Below are positions 16,118 to 23,510 of a DNA stretch of 34,518 nt, one piece after another; the stretch's first letter is position 1; the number at the start of each line of letters is the position of its first letter. This DNA comes from Oscillospiraceae bacterium (GTDB taxonomy: Bacteria > Bacillota > Clostridia > Oscillospirales > Oscillospiraceae): the NCBI GenBank assembly GCA_015068135.1, contig SVLB01000030.1:1-34518 (forward strand), given 5' to 3'. A model generated the notes under the pieces. That model ran no database searches. It was not told the DNA's origin and was given only the letters and a program-made list of their open reading frames with translations. The translations under genes were made by a program, and so were the position numbers.

Positions 16118-16150
16118 CAGCTTGTCAAAAAATCTTTTTTGACAAGCTGG
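16117..16150. repeat. 34-bp perfect inverted repeat
   Basis: CCAGCTTGTCAAAAAA (16117-16132), TC, then its exact complement TTTTTTGACAAGCTGG (16135-16150). The internal A/T tracts mean that each arm ends in a T- or A-run, so a transcript would fold into a long stem; it forms the left end of the composite element. Confidence 0.85.
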
Positions 16151-16368
16151 CAGAGGTCAAAGGAGCCGCAAAGACAAGCAAACCGGACTCGTCGGCGTAC
16201 AGAAGTACGTTAGAGTCCGGTTTGCGCAGTAAGTCAAAATATCTTGCGCAGCAAGCCTTTCAGGGTCTTAAGAAGAACGGATTGCCACGGCCACAAGTGG
16301 CCTGCCAATGACGCTGCTTTCTTTTTCCATTCACACATATTTTGACGGTTTGCGGCTTCTTTGACACT
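16147..16368. repeat. Tandem unit 1 of the 222-bp repeat
   Basis: The terminal inverted repeats are GTCAAAGGAGCCGCAAA (16156-16172) and TTTGCGGCTTCTTTGAC (16349-16365), with one mismatch. The interior has a strong hairpin, AAACCGGACTC (16180-16190) with GAGTCCGGTTT (16213-16223), and a smaller GTAC-centred hairpin in its loop. A GGATTGCCACGGCCACAAGT segment follows (about 16279-16298), which I associate with dispersed repeats of gut Clostridia. It differs from unit 2 by scattered substitutions only. Confidence 0.85.
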
Positions 16369-16590
16369 CTGGCAGAGGTCAAAGGAGCCGCAAAGACAAG
16401 CAAACCGGACTCGTCGGCGTACATAAGTACGGTAGAGTCCGGTTTGCGCAGTAAGTCAAAATGTCTTGCGCAGCAAGCCTTTCAGGGTCTTAAGAAGAAC
16501 GGATTGCCACGGCCACAAGTAGCCGCCCAATGATACTGCGTTCTTTTACCATTCACACATATTTTGACGGTTTGCGGCTTCTTTGACACT
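16369..16590. repeat. Tandem unit 2 of the 222-bp repeat
   Basis: Same structure as unit 1, displaced by exactly 222 bases, with terminal inverted repeats at 16378-16394 and 16571-16587. Substitutions relative to unit 1 are few (for example in the hairpin loop and near the right end), which suggests a fairly recent duplication. The facing ends of units 1 and 2 form a further long inverted repeat across the junction (16349-16394). Confidence 0.85.
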
Positions 16591-16593
16591 CTG

Positions 16594-16616
16594 AACGGCA
16601 CAATATATTGTGCCGT
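16594..16616. repeat. Proximal copy of the duplicated terminator palindrome
   Basis: Identical to 16094-16116. It begins 1 base after the VWA stop codon (minus strand), exactly where a terminator stem should be, but the T-run that should follow has been displaced by the insertion. Confidence 0.85.
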
Positions 16617-16617
16617 A

Positions 16618-17883
16618 TTAGTCAATGGTCAGCTTTCTGCAGGCAGCAGCCAGGGCGCTGAGGGTGTTGCAGGCGACCATGGGACACAGTGCGCTGAAAT
16701 TCTGAATACTGCGCACATGGGGCCAATGATGCTGACCAATGGGGTTGAGCCACAGCACACTTCCTGCCTGTCGCTTGACTTCCAGTAAAGCAGAGATGGC
16801 CCCCTTCTGATCAATGGTCTTGGTATCCGAGAGGATCAGCAGAGTGGTGGCACCGTTGAGAATGGGCGGCCTGCGACCGGAAAGGGAGCGCAGTGCCATG
16901 CCAAGATCCGTTCCCTTGCCGTAGATACCGCAGTCGTTTACATAGGAGCGGAACAGATCCATATTTTGCAAACTGAAGGGATCCGCCTCAAACAGCTGCT
17001 CGGAAAACAGGAAGACTCTGGAACTGTCAGAGATCTGATTCAGGGACTGGATAAACCGCAGAGCAAACTCAGAAAACTGTACCATAGAACCGGAAACATC
17101 ACACAGAAGAACCAAATGACGCTTCCGGGTGCGCTTTTTCTTATATTTCAGCCGGTATAAGCTGCCGCCGGTCTCCAAGCCCTTGCGGATAGTGCCTCTG
17201 AAATCCAGCTTACCGCTGTGACCGCCCCGATTGCGCTTGGCGGTGAGTTCTCCGTTGATCTGGGAACAGATCCCCTGGATAATGGAGATGGCCTTGGGGA
17301 TCTCCACATCCCGAAATTCGGAAATATCACGAAACAGTAAGCCCAGCTCCGGGTCAGCTGCCTGGACACCGATTCCCGCATCCTCCATGCGAAGCTGTTC
17401 TTCCAGGATCGTTTTGGCAAAGACGGAGTGGATAAAATTGCCGTAAAGCTCAGGATTGCGCTCGGCATTGCTTTTATACTTATCCATAAACTTCTGAAGC
17501 CGATCCCGGGCGCTTTGGGGCATGGTGGCATAGGTGTTCAGCTGGTCTTCGGAAAGCCCCACCGCTTCCAGCTCCTCCTGGGCCTGCTCCCGGTTGCGCT
17601 GGGCCTGGGCCTGCCGCTCCATTTGCTCCTTAGCCTGCTTACGCATAGCCTCCTCAGAGATAAAAAAGCCGTCAAAGACCTTGTCGAACAAAAGCTGCTG
17701 CTCCTGGGTCTTGGCATAGACTGTCCGCAAGGCGGTTTTTACAGTACTGCGGTCCGAGAATCCCAGCTGGATCAGGATCCTGCTGGCATCCTCGGTCTCC
17801 CGGGGGCTGACGCTGAGTCCCTCCAGGCGCAGCATTCTGCCAAATGCCGACAGCTTTTGGGTATAGACGGTGGGATCATCCAT
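16618..17883 (-). CDS. VWA domain protein (CoxE-like), partner of MoxR ATPase
   Basis: A 421-aa soluble protein with a long helical, charged N-terminal half (coiled-coil-like QAKEQMERQAQAQRNREQAQEELEA) and a C-terminal von Willebrand factor A domain. The MIDAS metal site is DVSGSM starting at Asp262, with the later GKGTDLG and ILSDT segments providing the remaining positions. CoxE/YehP-like VWA proteins act with MoxR AAA ATPases as chaperone or metal-insertion systems. The ATG overlaps the end of the MoxR gene by 8 bases, so the two are translationally coupled. Its terminator has been split by the repeat insertion at 16117-16593. The client protein of the pair is not evident from the neighbourhood. 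Confidence 0.88.
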   Translation of the reverse strand: MDDPTVYTQKLSAFGRMLRLEGLSVSPRETEDASRILIQLGFSDRSTVKTALRTVYAKTQEQQLLFDKVFDGFFISEEAMRKQAKEQMERQAQAQRNREQAQEELEAVGLSEDQLNTYATMPQSARDRLQKFMDKYKSNAERNPELYGNFIHSVFAKTILEEQLRMEDAGIGVQAADPELGLLFRDISEFRDVEIPKAISIIQGICSQINGELTAKRNRGGHSGKLDFRGTIRKGLETGGSLYRLKYKKKRTRKRHLVLLCDVSGSMVQFSEFALRFIQSLNQISDSSRVFLFSEQLFEADPFSLQNMDLFRSYVNDCGIYGKGTDLGMALRSLSGRRPPILNGATTLLILSDTKTIDQKGAISALLEVKRQAGSVLWLNPIGQHHWPHVRSIQNFSALCPMVACNTLSALAAACRKLTID

Positions 17884-18769
17884 GGTGATGACCTCCGCAT
17901 TGAACGCCGCAATGGCAGGTGTCCTGCGGCTGATCTTCTGCCAAAACTTCCAGATCTTCGCTGTTTTTCAGGATAAAGCCTGCAGTCTGCCGCAGAGCAT
18001 CGGGGGTCAGCTCCTTAACGCCCAAGGCATCCAGGGCGGCGGCCCAGTCCAGGGTCTCTGCAATGGAGGGCTTTTTGAGGATGGCTTCATTTTCACGAAG
18101 CTTATGGACCGCCAGCGCCACCTGGGCAGCCAGCCGGTCATCCACATGGGGCAGCTTCTTGCGCAAAATAGCAAGCTCCTTTTCCATATCCGGGTAGGGA
18201 ATGTATAAATACGCGCACCGGCGGCGCAGAGCCTCGGAAAGGGGACGGGAGCGATTGGAGGTCAGCACCACAAAGGGAACGGTTTTGGCCCGGACGGTGC
18301 CTACCTCGGGAATGGTGACCTGCATTTCGGACAGCAGCTCCAAAAGGAAGGCCTCAAATTCTTCGTCCGCCTTGTCGATCTCATCAATGAGCAGGACCAC
18401 GGGTTTTTCCGAACGGATGGATTTCAGAAGAGGCCGTTCCAAAAGATATTCATCCCCAAAAAGACTCTTGGTCAAAGCATCGCTGTCCCGGCTGCCCATA
18501 TTCACCTGAATGGACAGAAGCTGCTTTTGATAGTTCCACTCATACAAAGCCTTGCTCTCGTCCAGCCCTTCGTAGCATTGCAAACGCACCAGATCCCGCC
18601 CCAGGCTTTCTGCCATGACCTTCGCGATCTCGGTCTTACCTACACCGGCGGCACCTTCAATGAGCAGAGGACGTCCCAGGGCCAGGGCAACAGTCAGTAC
18701 CGTAGCCATGGTGTCGTCATATACATAGCCGCAGGCATCCATTTTGATTTTCAGTTCTTCCAGTGTCAT
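17876..18769 (-). CDS. MoxR-family AAA+ ATPase
   Basis: A 297-aa AAA+ ATPase. Walker A is GAAGVGKT (residues 39-46), Walker B is VVLLIDEIDKADEEFE, and sensor 1 plus arginine region is VLTSNRSRPLSEALRRRC. The family works with VWA proteins to activate or assemble target enzymes. The protein ends in an unusual Cys/His-rich tail, CHCGVQCGGHHHG, which could bind a metal. I start it at 18769 because GGAGG precedes this ATG by 5 bases; the longer in-frame ORF to 18847 would run through the promoter. Transcribed from a TTGCCA/TATAAT promoter divergent from glnA. Confidence 0.93.
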   Translation of the reverse strand: MTLEELKIKMDACGYVYDDTMATVLTVALALGRPLLIEGAAGVGKTEIAKVMAESLGRDLVRLQCYEGLDESKALYEWNYQKQLLSIQVNMGSRDSDALTKSLFGDEYLLERPLLKSIRSEKPVVLLIDEIDKADEEFEAFLLELLSEMQVTIPEVGTVRAKTVPFVVLTSNRSRPLSEALRRRCAYLYIPYPDMEKELAILRKKLPHVDDRLAAQVALAVHKLRENEAILKKPSIAETLDWAAALDALGVKELTPDALRQTAGFILKNSEDLEVLAEDQPQDTCHCGVQCGGHHHG

Positions 18770-18797
18770 AATATCCTCCAAAGTAACAGATACTAAC

Positions 18798-18826
18798 ATT
18801 ATAGCCGGAAAATCCCGCTTTGGCAA
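18798..18826 (-). promoter_or_regulatory. Promoter of the MoxR-VWA operon
   Basis: On the minus strand TTGCCA (18821-18826) and TATAAT (18798-18803) with a 17-base spacer, about 29 bases upstream of the MoxR start. Confidence 0.8.
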
Positions 18827-18836
18827 CCATTCTTTC

Positions 18837-18865
18837 TTGACGGACAAATGTATTTCGGATATAAT
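18837..18865 (+). promoter_or_regulatory. Promoter of glnA
   Basis: TTGACG (18837-18842) and TATAAT (18860-18865) with a 17-base spacer, 30 bases upstream of the glnA start. Its -35 is only 10 bases from the -35 of the divergent MoxR promoter, so the polymerases would compete. I see no GlnR operator-type palindrome. Confidence 0.85.
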
Positions 18866-18895
18866 AGAAAATCATAATGAAACGGAGGAATTCCC

Positions 18896-20320
18896 ATGGC
18901 CAAAACAGTAAAAGATGTTATGAATATGATCGCAGAACTCGGGATCGAAATGGTGGACTTTAAGATGGTGGATATCCACGGACAGTTCCGCCATGTGACC
19001 ATTCCGGCATCGGATTTTAACGAATCCATTATGCAGACGGGTGTCGGCTTCGATGCCTCCAACTACGGCTATGCGGTGGTGGAAAAGAGCGACATGGTCT
19101 TTATCCCGGATCCGGATACAGCTGTGGTGGATCCCTTCTGCCAGATCCCCACCCTTTCCATGACCGGCAATGCCATGATCATTGACTATCCCAATAACCG
19201 CCCCTTGGCTCAATATCCCCGGAATATCGTTTTGGCAGCGGAAAAGTATATGCAGGATACCGGCATTGCCGATACCATGCTGATTCTGCCGGAATTTGAG
19301 TTTTATCTGTTTGACCAGGTTGGCTGGGAGGTCCAGTCCAATGCCATCGGTATGCAGCTCGATGCCCGTCAGTCCTACTGGAACAGCGGGGTAGAGGGGA
19401 AGGGCTGCGTAGTCCCCAAACAGAAGAATTACCATATTGCCAAGCCCTTTGATACTACCTATGAGTGCCGCAGTCAGATGTGTATGCGCATGGCCCAGGC
19501 CGGGATCCCTATTAAGTACCATCATCCTGAGGTAGCCGCCTCCGGTCAGTTCGAGATCGAGCCCAAGCTTGGTAAGATGTCCTTTATGGCAGATGCCTCC
19601 ATGATGATCAAGTATATCATCCATAATACCGCCATGGAGTTCGGCCTGTCCGCAACCTTTATGCCCAAGCCTGTCTACGGTGAGGCTGGCAGCGGTATGC
19701 ATGTGCATATGCTCCTGCTGAAGGATGGACAGCCTGTCTTCTCCGACGATGCCGGCTATGCCCACCTGAGCAAAACTGCCCATTATTTTATGGGTGGTCT
19801 TCTCAAGCACATCTCCTCTTTGTGCGCCCTGACCAACCCCAGCACCAATTCCTTCAAGCGTTTGGTTCCCGGCTTCGAAGCCCCGGTAACCGTGGGCTAT
19901 GCCACCTCCAACCGCTCTGCGGTGATCCGGATCCCTGCCTATGCCAAGAGCCCCGCGGAACGCCGCTTCGAGCTGCGTAACCCCGATGCCACCTGCAATC
20001 CCTATTTCTGCTATGCGGCGATTTTGATGGCAGGCCTGGACGGCGTGAAGAATCAGATCGATCCCCATGAAAACGGCTGGGGACCCTATGACGTGAATCT
20101 GTACAATCTGCCCGAGGAGGAGAAGGCCAAGCTCAAGGGTCTGCCCACATCCTTGGAGCAGGCGTTGGATGCCCTGGAGGCGGATCATGACTATCTCACT
20201 GCCGGTGGCGTATTCCCGGAGGAATTGCTGAAGAACTTCATCAAGCAGAAGCGGGCAGAATGCGCAGAACTGTCCAAGATCCCCCATCCGGCAGAGTTCG
20301 AAAAATACTATAATTTGTAA
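18896..20320 (+). CDS. glnA: Glutamine synthetase type I
   Basis: A 474-aa enzyme making glutamine from glutamate, ammonia and ATP. Metal/glutamate-site motifs include ILPEFEFYLFD, GQFEIEPKL, GEAGSGMHVHM and the ATP-site NRSAVIRIP, with FELRNPDATCNPYF in the C-terminal part. The C-terminus resembles the enterobacterial GSI-beta form rather than Bacillus GSI-alpha: VNLYNLPEEE places Tyr403 at the position of the adenylylated tyrosine, and the end reads IPHPAEFEKYYNL. GGAGG precedes the ATG. It is transcribed alone from its own promoter; no obvious terminator separates it from the following T-box promoter, which starts 10 bases after its stop. Confidence 0.97.
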   Translation: MAKTVKDVMNMIAELGIEMVDFKMVDIHGQFRHVTIPASDFNESIMQTGVGFDASNYGYAVVEKSDMVFIPDPDTAVVDPFCQIPTLSMTGNAMIIDYPNNRPLAQYPRNIVLAAEKYMQDTGIADTMLILPEFEFYLFDQVGWEVQSNAIGMQLDARQSYWNSGVEGKGCVVPKQKNYHIAKPFDTTYECRSQMCMRMAQAGIPIKYHHPEVAASGQFEIEPKLGKMSFMADASMMIKYIIHNTAMEFGLSATFMPKPVYGEAGSGMHVHMLLLKDGQPVFSDDAGYAHLSKTAHYFMGGLLKHISSLCALTNPSTNSFKRLVPGFEAPVTVGYATSNRSAVIRIPAYAKSPAERRFELRNPDATCNPYFCYAAILMAGLDGVKNQIDPHENGWGPYDVNLYNLPEEEKAKLKGLPTSLEQALDALEADHDYLTAGGVFPEELLKNFIKQKRAECAELSKIPHPAEFEKYYNL

Positions 20321-20329
20321 AATTTTTGC

Positions 20330-20358
20330 TTGACAATTGAAAAAACTAGTGGTAACAT
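20330..20358 (+). promoter_or_regulatory. Promoter of the aromatic amino-acid transporter T-box transcript
   Basis: TTGACA (20330-20335), 17-base spacer, TAACAT (20353-20358). Confidence 0.75.
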
Positions 20359-20389
20359 GTAGCCATAATTTTTCATAAACACAAAAGCG

Positions 20390-20656
20390 TTTGAGCGCAA
20401 AGAGTAGCCGAAAGAAAAGCGTCAGAGAATTGCCGGTGGGTGCGAGGCAACCGTAATATTTCGGTGAAGTTCATTGCGTAAGCTGTGTGCTGAAGTGGTA
20501 GTAGGTACAACGGGTGCGACCGTTACATCGCTAGGACTTTACAGTAGGTTCTCCTGCCTGAAGCCCGATGAGATATCTGCTGTGAGGCAGATATAAAGCA
20601 GAGTGGTACCGCGATTTTTTCGCCCCTGCTTCCCGTAAGGGAAGCGGGGGCTTTTT
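20390..20656 (+). promoter_or_regulatory. T-box riboswitch, probable specifier UUC (tRNA-Phe)
   Basis: The T-box AGAGTGGTACCGCGA is at 20600-20614. Stem I folds with a lower helix GCGCAA (20395-20400) with TTGCGT (20474-20479) and an upper helix GCCGAAA (20407-20413) with TTTCGGT (20459-20465). Between them the 5' side carries AGAGTA, matching the AGUA of specifier loops, and the 3' side reads GAAG-TTC-A. In the B. subtilis glyQS leader the equivalent string is GAAA-GGC-A with GGC as specifier, so TTC at 20470-20472 is the best candidate here. A GGTGGGTGCGAGGC distal arm is also present. Uncharged tRNA-Phe would then switch on the downstream transporter. The T-box is certain, the codon moderately so. 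Confidence 0.93.
20622..20656 (+). terminator. T-box attenuator terminator before the ABC transporter
   Basis: GCCCCTGCTTCCC (20622-20634) pairs with GGGAAGCGGGGGC (20639-20651) across GTAA, with one G-U pair, followed by TTTTT. Confidence 0.9.
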
Positions 20657-20713
20657 GGTTGGATTTACACAGAATACTGTGCAAATATAATTATTCGAAA
20701 AGAGGTCATTATT

Positions 20714-21649
20714 ATGAAAAAGATCACATCTGTCATTTTGGCGCTTGCCCTTTGCCTGAGCTGTATGATGGTGTTTACCGCCTGCGGCGAAGAGGAAAAG
20801 GCAGAAGGCTTTACTGTCGGCGTCTGCCAGCTGATGAAGCACGACTCTTTGGACCAGGCCACTCAGGGCTTCAAGGACGCTCTGGAAGCCAAGATGAAGG
20901 AAGCCGGAAAGTCCGTCACCATCGATGTGCAGATCCCCGGCGATACCACCATGTGCGGTACCATCGTTAAGACCTTTGTAACCGATAAGGTTGACCTGAT
21001 CATGGCCAACGCTACTCCTGCTCTGGTCTCTGCTGCCAGCGCTACCTCCACCATTCCTGTGCTGGGCACTTCCGTTACCGATTACGAAGATACCTTCCAG
21101 GGCAATATCCCTGCCAACGTGTCCGGCACCTCCGATGCCGTTCCCTTTGCGGAGCAGGCACAGATGATGATCGATACCCTTGGTCTGGTAGAGGGCGATG
21201 TGGTTGGCGTTCTTTACTGCACCGGCGAGTCCAACTCCAAGCTGCAGTATGAGGCTGTCAAGGCTCTGTTCGAGGAAAAGGGCATTGTCGTTGAGCAGTA
21301 CACCTTCTCCGAGACCACCGAGCTGCAGGCTGTTGCTACTTCCATGGCAAGCTCCTGCAAGGCTGTTTATATTCCCTCTGACAATACCGTCGCCCAGAAT
21401 GATGCCCTGGTGGGTAACATCTGCTCCAACGCCAATGTCCCCGTGTTCACCAGCTACGGCGGCAAGATCTGCTACGCAAGCCTTGCCATCGACTACTATC
21501 AGCTGGGCTACGAGACCGGCGTGATGGCCGCTGACATTCTTCTGAACGGCAAGAAGCCTGCGGATATGGAGATCAAGATCCTGGAGCCCACCACCGTTTA
21601 CAACGAAGAGCTGTGCGGCAAGCTGGGCATCACTGTTCCTGAAAACTAA
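20714..21649 (+). CDS. ABC transporter substrate-binding lipoprotein (TrpX type)
   Basis: A 311-aa exported lipoprotein. The N-terminus MKKITSVILALALCLSCMMV is a signal peptide ending in the lipobox-like FTAC, so Cys24 should be lipidated. The mature part has the two-lobed fold of the ABC_sub_bind family (PF04392-like): TVGVCQLMKHDSLDQATQGF at the start, VDLIMANATPALVSAA, a GVLYCTGESNSKLQYEAV hinge segment, and YIPSDNTVAQN. This family, with the next two genes, forms TrpXYZ-type transporters usually linked to tryptophan or tyrosine in Firmicutes. Here the upstream T-box suggests an aromatic amino acid, phenylalanine if the UUC specifier is right. AGAGG precedes the ATG; the permease follows 18 bases downstream. 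Confidence 0.92.
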   Translation: MKKITSVILALALCLSCMMVFTACGEEEKAEGFTVGVCQLMKHDSLDQATQGFKDALEAKMKEAGKSVTIDVQIPGDTTMCGTIVKTFVTDKVDLIMANATPALVSAASATSTIPVLGTSVTDYEDTFQGNIPANVSGTSDAVPFAEQAQMMIDTLGLVEGDVVGVLYCTGESNSKLQYEAVKALFEEKGIVVEQYTFSETTELQAVATSMASSCKAVYIPSDNTVAQNDALVGNICSNANVPVFTSYGGKICYASLAIDYYQLGYETGVMAADILLNGKKPADMEIKILEPTTVYNEELCGKLGITVPEN

Positions 21650-21667
21650 TTTTTACTGAGGTATACC

Positions 21668-22597
21668 ATGTCGATTCTCAATGCCATGCCCGGTGCGGTA
21701 GCACAGGGTTTGATCTGGGGCCTGATGGCCATTGGTGTTTACATTTCCTATAAGATCCTGGATATTGCAGACCTGACGGTTGACGGCTCTCTTTGTACCG
21801 GTGGTTGCGTCTGCGCCTTCATGCTCATGGCAGAGCAGCCCATTTGGTTGTGCATCTTGGCAGCCTTTGCGGCGGGGGCTTTGGCAGGTGTGGTGACGGG
21901 ATTACTGCACACCCTTTTGGGGATCCCCTCCATTCTGGCGGGTATTTTGACCCAACTGAGCCTTTACTCCGTGAACCTGGCGATTTTGGATCATAAGGCC
22001 AGTCAGGCACTGTTCCCGTATTTGGATCAGCTGCTGGTGGACTCCTCCGACGATATAAAGACGATCATTGTTGGCACCGGTGTGGTTGCCGTTGTGATCA
22101 TCGGTCTATGGCTGTTTTTCTATACGGAAATTGGCCTGACCCTGAAATCCACCGGTGACAATCCGGATATGAGCCGCGCCCAGGGCGTGAACGTCAACCG
22201 GAATAAAGTCATTGGCCTTGCCATTTCCAACGGGTTGGTGGCCCTTTCCGGCTGCTTTTTGACCCAGTATAATAATAATGTTACCATTAACGACGGCCGC
22301 GGTGCCATCGTCATTGGCCTGGCAGCTATCTTTATCGGTCTTTCCGTATCCATGAAGATCAAGCCCAACTTTGTGGTGAGCCTGATCGGCGTGGTATTTG
22401 GCAGTATCGTATACTTTGCCATTTATACCATTGTGGTGCAGCTGAAGCTTATGCACACGGACTATCTGAAGATGATGTCTGCTCTGATCGTTGTGCTGTT
22501 TTTGGGCGTTCCTTACATAAAAGGAAAGCTGTTTGCCGGACGAACCGCCAGGAAGATCGCGGAAAGAACGGTGGGAGGAGGTCAGCCCCATGCTTAA
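21668..22597 (+). CDS. ABC transporter permease (TrpY type)
   Basis: A 309-aa integral membrane protein of the BPD_transp_2/LivH-like permease group with about eight hydrophobic segments. The N-terminus GLIWGLMAIGVYISYKILDIADLTVDGS and the central STGDNPDMSRAQGVNVNRNKVIGLAISNGLVALSG (cytoplasmic loop that contacts the ATPase) are typical for the permease of the TrpXYZ family. GAGG precedes the ATG. The last 8 bases overlap the ATPase start, indicating translational coupling and a fixed stoichiometry within the T-box-controlled transcript. Confidence 0.92.
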   Translation: MSILNAMPGAVAQGLIWGLMAIGVYISYKILDIADLTVDGSLCTGGCVCAFMLMAEQPIWLCILAAFAAGALAGVVTGLLHTLLGIPSILAGILTQLSLYSVNLAILDHKASQALFPYLDQLLVDSSDDIKTIIVGTGVVAVVIIGLWLFFYTEIGLTLKSTGDNPDMSRAQGVNVNRNKVIGLAISNGLVALSGCFLTQYNNNVTINDGRGAIVIGLAAIFIGLSVSMKIKPNFVVSLIGVVFGSIVYFAIYTIVVQLKLMHTDYLKMMSALIVVLFLGVPYIKGKLFAGRTARKIAERTVGGGQPHA

Positions 22598-23384
22598 GAT
22601 CACCAATTTGGGAAAGACCTTTAACCCCGGTACCGTCAATGAAAAGGTCGCCCTGAAGGGTCTGGACCTTCACCTGAAGGACGGAGATTTTGTTACAGTT
22701 ATCGGCGGCAACGGTGCCGGTAAGTCCACCCTCCTCAATGCCATTTCCGGTGTGTGGCGCCCGGACTGCGGTACCATTGAGATCGACGGTGTGGATGTGA
22801 CTCACATGCCGGAGCATAAGCGTGCCAAGTTTTTGGGGCGCGTGTTCCAGGATCCCATGAAGGGAACGGCTCCCGATATGGAGATCGATGAAAACCTCTC
22901 CATTGCGGCTCGACGGGGTACTGTGCGGAAGCTTCTTTGGGGCATTCGCCGAGGAGAGCGGGAGCGCTACAGAGAACTCCTTAAGCCCTTGGAACTGGGC
23001 TTGGAGGATCGGCTCTCCACCAAGGTGGGTCTGCTCTCCGGCGGTCAGCGCCAGGCACTGACCCTGCTGATGGCCACCCTGCAGCGCCCCAAGCTCCTGC
23101 TTTTGGACGAGCATACGGCGGCTTTGGACCCCAAGACAGCCGCAAAGGTCCTGGAGATCACTGACCGGATCGTCACGGAAAACAAGCTGACCACTCTGAT
23201 GATCACCCACAATATGAAAGATGCCATCGAGCATGGCAACCGCTTGATCATGCTCCATGAGGGCCGTGTTGTGGTGGATGTGTCCGGTGAGGAGAAGAAA
23301 CTGCTCACAGTGGAGGATCTGCTTGGACTGTTCGTGAAGGCCAGCGGTATGGTATTTTCTGACGACAGAGCAATTCTTGCATAA
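22590..23384 (+). CDS. ABC transporter ATP-binding protein (TrpZ type)
   Basis: A 264-aa ABC ATPase. Walker A GGNGAGKST is at about residue 38, the signature is LSGGQRQAL and Walker B is LLLLDEHTAALD (DEHTAALD instead of the more common DEPTxxLD is usual in this subfamily). The switch His is in ITHNMKDA. The ATG at 22590 follows GGGAGGAGG with good spacing; the upstream in-frame start at 22533 lies inside the permease gene. It energises the lipoprotein/permease pair encoded just upstream and ends the operon before a strong hairpin. Confidence 0.95.
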   Translation: MLKITNLGKTFNPGTVNEKVALKGLDLHLKDGDFVTVIGGNGAGKSTLLNAISGVWRPDCGTIEIDGVDVTHMPEHKRAKFLGRVFQDPMKGTAPDMEIDENLSIAARRGTVRKLLWGIRRGERERYRELLKPLELGLEDRLSTKVGLLSGGQRQALTLLMATLQRPKLLLLDEHTAALDPKTAAKVLEITDRIVTENKLTTLMITHNMKDAIEHGNRLIMLHEGRVVVDVSGEEKKLLTVEDLLGLFVKASGMVFSDDRAILA

Positions 23385-23394
23385 TTTTATAAAT

Positions 23395-23441
23395 ATGCTG
23401 TCATCCTTTGCATGCGCATGCTCAGGATGACAGCATTTTAT
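23395..23441. terminator. Terminator after the ABC transporter, palindrome in loop
   Basis: A 13-bp perfect stem (ATGCTGTCATCCT at 23395-23407 with its complement at 23424-23436) followed by TTTTATT on the plus strand. The loop contains the 12-bp palindrome GCATGCGCATGC (23410-23421), so a second stem nests within the first. Confidence 0.85.
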
Positions 23442-23480
23442 TAAATTTTCATGAATTGACTATCCCATCATTGAAAATTG

Positions 23481-23489
23481 TGCTATGAT
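23481..23489 (+). promoter_or_regulatory. Extended -10 promoter of the MBL-fold hydrolase gene
   Basis: TGCTATGAT (23481-23489) is an extended -10 (TGn plus TATGAT). No good -35 lies 17 bases upstream; TTGACT at 23456-23461 is too distant (22 bases). Confidence 0.45.
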
Positions 23490-23510
23490 ATAGAAAAAGG
23501 GGGTAACCGT

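Larger units (their letters stand above)
16117..16593. mobile_element. Composite MITE-like insertion inside a terminator, flanked by a 23-bp duplication
   Basis: This is the whole block between two identical 23-bp sequences (A plus the palindrome with arm ACGGCACAATA, at 16094-16116 and 16594-16616). It contains a 34-bp near-complete inverted repeat (16117-16150) and two tandem 222-bp units, each with 17-bp terminal inverted repeats. It encodes no credible protein. The duplication has the form of a long target-site duplication, or alternatively of a recombination/replication slippage product at the palindrome. No transposase is in the window, so mobilisation would be in trans. Confidence 0.65.

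Noticed and set aside
15892..16533. Two similar short open frames (139 and 63 aa) inside the 222-bp repeats
   Set aside because: They share residues only because the DNA repeats; they read through hairpins and inverted repeats, have no convincing ribosome binding site, and the first begins antisense to nrdG.
18770..18847. N-terminal extension of the MoxR ATPase
   Set aside because: It overlaps the -10 and -35 elements of its own promoter, and the ATG at 18769 has a GGAGG at ideal spacing.
20493..20500. UGG in the T-box leader as tryptophan specifier
   Set aside because: This TGG lies 3' of the stem I closing helix in my fold, not in the specifier loop. It remains the main alternative because the transporter family is often Trp-linked.
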